Source: Haematococcus lacustris
Lineage: Eukaryota; Chlorophyta; Chlorophyceae; Chlamydomonadales; Haematococcaceae
DNA length: 64,000 bases
NCBI GenBank assembly: GCA_030144725.1
Contig: JASKMD010000015.1
Location: forward strand, 7,328,866-7,392,865
Direction of reading: 5' to 3'
Shown here: positions 58,696-64,000 of the stretch, in pieces
Layout of the letters: every line of letters starts with the position of its first letter
Numbering within the stretch: the first letter of the stretch is position 1
The notes under the pieces: generated by a model
What the model was told of the DNA's origin: nothing
Databases searched by the model: none
The model's input: only the letters and a program-made list of their open reading frames with translations
Program-made: the position numbers and the translations under genes

Positions 58696-58935
58696 ATGGC
58701 GGGCGAGGAAGGCAGGCCGCAACCGAAGACCGCGCCAAAGAAGACTTCACGGATCAAGAGCGGGAAGTGCAGGGTGAAAGGACCGAAGCGCAGGGCCAGT
58801 GCGCAGGTGTAGTGGGGTATGAGGGAGCAATGCACAGCGCGGGGGTAGGGCTGCGTTTCACGGATGTCATGGAAGCGGATAAAGCGTCGGCTGCACGCGG
58901 CGACGGGATACCCAATGCCAACCTACGCTGGTGCT
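58696..58935 (+). CDS. Possible small basic ORF divergent from copy 2
   Basis: ATG at 58696 opens MAGEEGRPQPKTAPKKTSRI followed by more Lys/Arg (KSGKCRVKGPKRRASAQ) and then a stop or a possible GT donor (GTGTAG). It starts only 14 bases from the copy 2 ATG on the other strand, inside a CpG-rich stretch. Joined to an acceptor at about 58848 it would add another basic piece (SWKRIKRRLHAATGYP). Protein-like composition, but the overlapping 5' ends make it doubtful. Confidence 0.25.
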
Positions 58936-59786
58936 CCCTGAAAGGTTGCGCCCATCAAGACAATGCATAGTCATACCCCCAGCAGCTGATCACAGGTGGT
59001 GGGGCAATGGCTATCGCTGCGGCCATTCCCTTATGATCGCCCCCCACTCAGGTGTCCCCATCATGTCCCCACCCTGCTCCTTGCCAGCTGCCCGCCCTGT
59101 CCGTGCTATCTGCGCGAGGGCACGACCGTGCCTTGTTACAAGTGTAAAGAGAAGAACAATTATGCACATGATGAGCGATGTAACTATGTGCATAGCAATG
59201 CGGAACAACACCATACCTGCGCGAGGGCACGACCGTGCCGTCGTGCCTCATGCAGGAGTCTGCTTAAGTCCTACCGGTCACACAAACACACACTACCCGG
59301 TGACGAAGAGTCGCCTCAATGGCTTGACTGTATTCTCTAACACTATCCCTGTGTCCATCTTCCCAGCCCTGTGACACAGTGGTCGCTAGGGGTCCAGACG
59401 GCTGGAGTGGCAGCAGCACGGCCCACAGTGTTGAGGCCAGGCAGGCATAGGCTGGCTCCCCGCCCCAGCTGTGCCGACTCCTCGCTTCAGCCTTGCTCTG
59501 TCTTAATGTTGCCGGGACTGACGACATGCTCCATCACACCAGCATCGGAATAGGCCAGCTGCTGCTGCATGTTTGAGCCAGCACCCCTTTAGCTCCCTTT
59601 AGCTCCCTTTAGCTCCCTTTAGCTCCCTTTAGCTCCCTTTAGCTCCCTTCCCCTTCCTGAGTTCTTTCTCTCCTAGGTAATTCCCCTTCTTTTTCCCTTT
59701 CTCTCTGTTCTCTCCTAAGTCTTTTACCTTTGGAGGTTGGCTTGTATCCACCCGAGCCCTACCTCCTTAGTGTAACAACTACTACT
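58936..59786. other. No gene recognised; short tandem repeat
   Basis: At 59587-59649 there are six perfect decamers (TTTAGCTCCC). A phrase TGCGCGAGGGCACGACCGTGCC occurs twice (about 59110 and 59219), another local duplication of about 20 bases. No coding segment recognised. Confidence 0.45.
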
Positions 59787-60012
59787 ACCCCTGATATGCT
59801 GCCATTATGCAGGTAACTGGAGTTGTGCTGATGCTGGCTGACTTCCGCCTGCCATACCTGCCTGTGCCCAGCATCTGGCAGTGCTAGCACCTGCTGGCTC
59901 GTCACACCATGTTGCAACACGGCTTGTCACCATTTTTTTGTCTCCTTGCAGGAAGGGTTCAGCAGCGGCAAGCAGCTCCTGCAAAGGCTGGTGTGGCTGC
60001 CAGGGATTCAAT
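59787..60012 (-). pseudogene. Relic of a fourth copy of the helical-repeat family
   Basis: The minus strand at about 59790-59830 encodes HNSSYLHNGSISGVV, matching HNSNYLHDGSMSGVV in the C-terminal domain of copy 1. Plus-strand text at 59845-59890 and 59950-60010 also matches the corresponding copy 1 and 2 DNA (around 54160-54220 and 56815-56880), in the same order. The frame is otherwise broken. It lies between copies 2 and 3. Confidence 0.7.
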
Positions 60013-60997
60013 ACAATACAGCCCCTAGTTGTAGGGGAGGTATGTGCTATGCTGGTTTACAGTCACAGGCTTACGAGCAGGGCCTACAGCACACATCTAC
60101 ACCATGCCTTACCCACCCACACTCCTTAGCCCACCTGCCCCTGCCCCTGCCACCTGCCTACAACACACATCTACACCATGCTTTACCCACGAGCAGGGTA
60201 GGACCTACAGCACACGTCTCCAACATGCTTCCCTCACCCTCGCTCCTTACCCCACCTGCCCTGTGCCTCCCCTTGCGGACCATCAGCTCACACCGCCACA
60301 CTCAGCTCATGGAGTCATTCAAAGGCGTGTAGCCTGTGCCTGTGACCCCTGACACCGCAATGTGTCCCAGCCTTGTGAACAAAGCGCTGTCCCTGCCTCG
60401 TCATTGGATCCCTCACCACTCCCTTCCAGCCCCTCTACTGCATTCTGCCAAGGACTGTCAGGGCAGGCCCTGGGACCTGAGGACAGCCAATTCTTGCCAG
60501 CAGCCAGCCATGGCCACCACACAGGCCAGCAGGCGCAGTGGCCGACACAAGGCAGGCTGTGCAGCAACCAGATGAGGGCACTAAGTCAGGCGGGGCACAA
60601 GCAGCCCTGACATACTCTTGTGACGCTCCTGTGAGACCTGCCGCCACATGCACTGCTGCTGTTGTGTCGTCACTGCCACACAAGGGTTGGGCCTAGCAAT
60701 GCTGCGTTGCAAGGTCGACACCAACCTGCCAGCATGCGCCACCGCCCCACACTGCCTGCTGCTGAGCCACCTGGCCCACAGCCAGCACCCTGCTGCTCAC
60801 AGCCTACAGCTACGCCCTGTCCCTAACTCGTCATGGTCACCATCAGCGCACACTCGCAGCCACAGCTTAGCCACCACGGGGTCGAGCACCAGCTGCCAGC
60901 ATGCCACTCTGCCGCTGTGCCACCAGCCCTCAACCCCCAGCACCACATCAGTCCATGGTCACAGCAACTGCCCTGCTGTCACTTTGCTGCCAAGGCT
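60013..60997. other. No gene recognised between the relic and copy 3
   Basis: Contains short duplicated phrases (ACACATCTACACCATGC at about 60094 and 60168; CCTACAGCACAC repeated). The plus-strand ORF at 60648-61199 is mostly the antisense shadow of copy 3's 3' end and is not a gene. Confidence 0.4.
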
Positions 60998-62884
60998 CTA
61001 TAAGCTCATGCCAAGCAGCTGGCTAAGTACATCCACTGCCCATCGCATCCTCATTTCAAGCAGCCAGCTCAGAGTGCCATCGCCCACTGAAGCTTCTTTC
61101 AACATCTGCAGCACCTGCCGCCACGCCTCAGCCACAGGCAGGCTGGCCCGCACCTGGTCACGCATGAAGGCTGCCCGCTCACTGTCACTGGCCAGCTGAT
61201 CGAAGACTGCTTTATTGACCACCACACCAGCATCAAAGTGGGTCAGCTGCTGCAGCTTGACATGAGCCACCACTCCTGACATGCTGCCATCAGGCAAGAA
61301 TTCATGGCTCTGATACACTGCTATGCCCCGGGTCAGCCCCGGTCCCTTCACCACCACCTCGCAGTTGGTGCCATCCAGGCTGACTGCTCCCTGCTCCACC
61401 TCATTGTAGCCAGCAGCTGCCAGCGCTCGCACCAGCTGACTGTGGTCAACACACCCATCCGCTGTTTGTGCACTTTCTATGGTGCTCGTTTGGCAAGTTA
61501 TTGCCTTGGCAACAAACCCCTGCAAGGCTGGTGACTCTGTCAAGGATGTCTGTCCTCCAGTGCAGACACCCAGCCACTGACTAGCCGCATACAGCTGACT
61601 GAAATGCTTTGCCCCCCACTTCTTATGGCCAGGGCCCCTCCTGCTGCACTCCCTCCACAGTGCTGCTGCCATGCTGTCCAGCTGCGGCTCACTGGCCAGC
61701 TGGCTGTGACCTGATGACACTGCCTGGTGGATGGACAGGGCAAGGAACATGCTCTGGGCATGCAGCAGGTTGGTCAGATCTCGCGTACAGAGAGCTGTCA
61801 AGTCTGCCTCAGCCACCGTGGCTGCCAGGTCGCGCACTGAGCTGTCCAGGTAGCCAAGGCAGGCCAGGCTGTATAGGCTGATGGCCAGCTGGCTGCTATC
61901 CATTCTGACCCTTGAGCTCCCTGCCACCAGCTGCTTGATGAACTCTGTGTGAGGCCACATCATCAGGCGCATGACGTTGAGGAAGGTGCTGACATCTTCA
62001 CCATCAAGATGATCCATGCTGTTGCTACCGCTCGCCTTGACCGCAAACTTTTCCAGCAGCTGTCTTGTTTCCATTCTGCAGCTGCGCAGCTCTGTGGCAG
62101 CCCTGATCAGCTCCCTAAAGTGTCTGAAGCGAGCAGTATGCATGGTGCGGCCCTGGCTGAAAGCAGTTGTGACTGCCTGCAGTAGGGGCTGGGCACTGCC
62201 TCTGTAGCCCACTGTGGCCATGGCAATCAGTTGCCTGCTCATGTGCTTGTCACAAGGACGCCAAGCCAGTTTCCCAGGCAACAGCTGCACTGCCTGGTCG
62301 CACAGCCTGGTCAGGGCTGGACAGTCGCTGCACTGCAGGCCAGCTGTCCCCAAGGCATGCAGTAGCTTGCTCCAGAAACGCCAGCCACCCCTCTTCATGG
62401 CTTTACTGCTGGCACAGTGGCGGATGAAGGCAGAGAAGGCTGAAGTTGCAGCGGGAGGAGGGAGGTGCCGCTTGAGCATGACCAGGGATAAGGCGGCCAT
62501 GCTCAGCTGGTTCGCTGTCTCAGATTCATTCCCTACTCCCAAGCACTGCAGCAGGGCTTTAGTCAGCTGGCGCCTGCTGCTCGCCTCCAGCCTGTCCCAC
62601 TCTGCCATGTCCTGAACCAGCTGCACCAGCTGCTTGCCCTGGCTGCTGCTGATCTGCACAGGAAGATGCTTCATCTCTACCACCAGCTGCTCCAGGTCCA
62701 GCTTGGGTTGAGATGGGGGCTCAGAATCACAGAGGCCTGCATGCAAAAAGGGGCAAGGGCTGACATAGTGCTGAGTACTGGGAAGCAATACGTCATGAAG
62801 GTGAGCGTGAGATTGGGATGAGGGTTTTGAGTTGCGCAGAGCTGCATGCAAAGAGGGGCAAGTATTTACGCTGCGCGGTAGCAT
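60998..62884 (-). CDS. Helical-repeat family protein, tandem copy 3 (first exon not found)
   Basis: The long frame from about 62740 to the stop at 60998 matches copies 1 and 2 throughout. The coding exon probably starts at the acceptor TTGCATGCAG just before GLCDSEPPSQPKLDLEQLVV (62739 downward, about 580 residues), in the same phase as copies 1 and 2. Repeats include QLIAMATVGYRGSAQPLLQA and SLYSLACLGYLDSSVRDLAA. The conserved C-terminal domain is intact (LPDGSMSGVVAHVKLQQLTH). The C-terminus differs, ending MRWAVDVLSQLLGMSL. No transit-peptide exon like those of copies 1 and 2 was found in the 1.2 kb upstream. A second acceptor-like copy (TTTGCATGCAG) at about 62845 precedes an open stretch. 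Confidence 0.7.
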   Translation of the reverse strand: MLPRSVNTCPSLHAALRNSKPSSQSHAHLHDVLLPSTQHYVSPCPFLHAGLCDSEPPSQPKLDLEQLVVEMKHLPVQISSSQGKQLVQLVQDMAEWDRLEASSRRQLTKALLQCLGVGNESETANQLSMAALSLVMLKRHLPPPAATSAFSAFIRHCASSKAMKRGGWRFWSKLLHALGTAGLQCSDCPALTRLCDQAVQLLPGKLAWRPCDKHMSRQLIAMATVGYRGSAQPLLQAVTTAFSQGRTMHTARFRHFRELIRAATELRSCRMETRQLLEKFAVKASGSNSMDHLDGEDVSTFLNVMRLMMWPHTEFIKQLVAGSSRVRMDSSQLAISLYSLACLGYLDSSVRDLAATVAEADLTALCTRDLTNLLHAQSMFLALSIHQAVSSGHSQLASEPQLDSMAAALWRECSRRGPGHKKWGAKHFSQLYAASQWLGVCTGGQTSLTESPALQGFVAKAITCQTSTIESAQTADGCVDHSQLVRALAAAGYNEVEQGAVSLDGTNCEVVVKGPGLTRGIAVYQSHEFLPDGSMSGVVAHVKLQQLTHFDAGVVVNKAVFDQLASDSERAAFMRDQVRASLPVAEAWRQVLQMLKEASVGDGTLSWLLEMRMRWAVDVLSQLLGMSL

Positions 62885-63179
62885 GCAATGAGGGGCTAGG
62901 GTAGCATCACCAGTGGCGGGCAGGGTGTGCAGGGATGGTGCGGACTATTGAGAAGCGATGCGCGATATGCTGTGAAGGTGGGTGTGCCATTGGCCGATGG
63001 GCTGCTTCCTTGCTGCCTCCACACCAGAGTCTGCTGAATGCAAACCCAAGATGCCATGTGTGCCATGCAGCTGGAGCGGGCAGCCGTGGTATCTGATCGG
63101 TGGAAGGGGACAAGCAAGCAGTTGGTGTTATATGGCAACAATGGCATTGGCACACGGGGTGGGTGGGGTGCCAAGGCTG

Positions 63180-64000
63180 TGCTGACGGACAGGGACAGCA
63201 ACTCACACCTCGACCAGTAACGGGCAAGAGTAGCCCCATGGCGCTCAATGGCCCTGTGCTGGTCGCCAGACCGGTCAGCAGCTGCAAGGAGTACCCAGCC
63301 ATGAATAGGTGCAAATAGGTGCAAATATGAATAGGTGCAAATAAACCTCACACCCACCCACCACATGTGCACACTAGGCACTGCTTGTAACTGTTGCACA
63401 ACACAAGAGCATGTGTTTCATGTCAATATCAACTGCCCCATCCTGAGAGAGGGTGGTGGTAGGGAAAGGTCAAGCATTGTGACAAAATCGCTGTGGCTAG
63501 GTTGTAGGTGAGGAATGGTAGGGCTGAGCAGGCCTAACTGGCAGCGGCAGTAAGGGGTGTGCGAGTAACCAGCCACATTGAGGTGACGTGACTGCAGATA
63601 ATGAGGCCTGTTGCGGCCGCCCGCCTGTTGCGGGTCAGCCTGGAGCTATAGTCTGAGGTGCAGGAGGTCCTGGAGCCAGCAATGTTTGGTGCCAGTGCGG
63701 GGCGCATGTGCTGCCCCTGGGTGGACCAGGCTGCCCCTGGGGACCTTGGTGAGTGGGTGGACAGGGACTGCAACTCAGCCCTCAACCAGTAACGGGCAGG
63801 CACTGGGGCACAGTAGTTTAACTAAGCCCTGTTCATGCCTGTTACAGCCGTTGATTACACTAGTGATGTACATTAGACACTGTTTGTTACTGTTTCACAA
63901 CAGAAGAGCATGTGTCTCATGCCAACGTCTAATGCCCCACCTCGAAAGTCTGGCAATAAGAGAGTGTAGGTATAGATGGCCTCAGTGGCAGCGACAGTAA
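63180..64000. repeat. Tandem segmental duplication at the right edge
   Basis: Blocks recur about 500-575 bases apart in the same order: 63186-63230 (GACAGGGACAGCAACTCA..CCAGTAACGGGCA) with 63758-63800, 63370-63440 (CACTAGGCACTG..AGAGCATGTGTTTCATG) with 63868-63940, and GGCAGCGGCAGTAA at 63540 with GGCAGCGACAGTAA at 63987. A related phrase occurs at about 58275 upstream of copy 2. The array continues out of the window. No gene recognised within it. Confidence 0.75.

Noticed and set aside
60648..61199. Plus-strand 183-codon Ser/His/Leu-rich ORF
   Set aside because: Its 3' half is antisense to the conserved C-terminal part of copy 3; the composition is shadow-like.

Overview
The window looks like nuclear DNA of a photosynthetic, flagellated green alga, most likely a chlorophycean of the Chlamydomonas/Haematococcus type. 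Three things point there. Genes are split into many short exons with GT-AG (a few GC-AG) introns. One complete gene encodes PsbR, the 10 kDa photosystem II protein. Others encode octotricopeptide/FASTK-like helical-repeat proteins of the organelle RNA-factor class, a MYCBP (AMY-1, Chlamydomonas FAP174) homologue, and an XRRA1-like leucine-rich-repeat protein. Introns and intergenic DNA are TG/CA-rich and crowded with tandem repeats. The species name is a guess. All exon models below were made by hand from splice-site dinucleotides and reading-frame phase, without transcript support.

Layout. 1-7.1 kb holds no convincing host gene, but has a 760 bp GC-only pentamer array and a decayed transposon-like coding region on the minus strand. 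7.2-13.2 kb is a plus-strand helical-repeat (OPR-like) gene in at least eight phase-compatible exons. 14.2-32.6 kb contains a plus-strand chain of exons: a low-complexity N-terminal part (14.2-19.3 kb and probable further exons) and a clear LRR part (23.4-32.6 kb). The phases allow the two to be one very large gene. Its introns carry most of the minisatellites. 32.7-33.9 kb has an uncharacterised minus-strand coiled-coil ORF and a diverged duplicate of part of it. 34.0-36.0 kb holds a small candidate plus-strand gene convergent with PSBR on the minus strand.

37.8-41.7 kb has a minus-strand RING protein with a SUMO-interacting-type motif. It is divergent from the plus-strand MYCBP/FAP174 gene across about 225 bp. 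42.9-44.4 kb encodes a 399-residue orphan protein. 45.8-51.3 kb encodes a second OPR-like protein with a very long Pro/Gln/Ser/Ala-rich tail. A 500-base assembly gap lies at 52153-52652. 52.9-63 kb is a minus-strand tandem array of a third helical-repeat family: two long copies (the third copy lacks a recognisable first exon), one copy cut short by an in-frame stop and a deletion, and one relic. Flanking DNA was duplicated with them. The right edge shows further tandem duplication running off the window.

Themes: nuclear genes for organelle RNA metabolism and photosystem II, a flagellar protein, a possible SUMO-linked ubiquitin ligase, and unusually repeat-rich introns. CpG-rich stretches appear concentrated at probable gene starts in a CpG-poor background.
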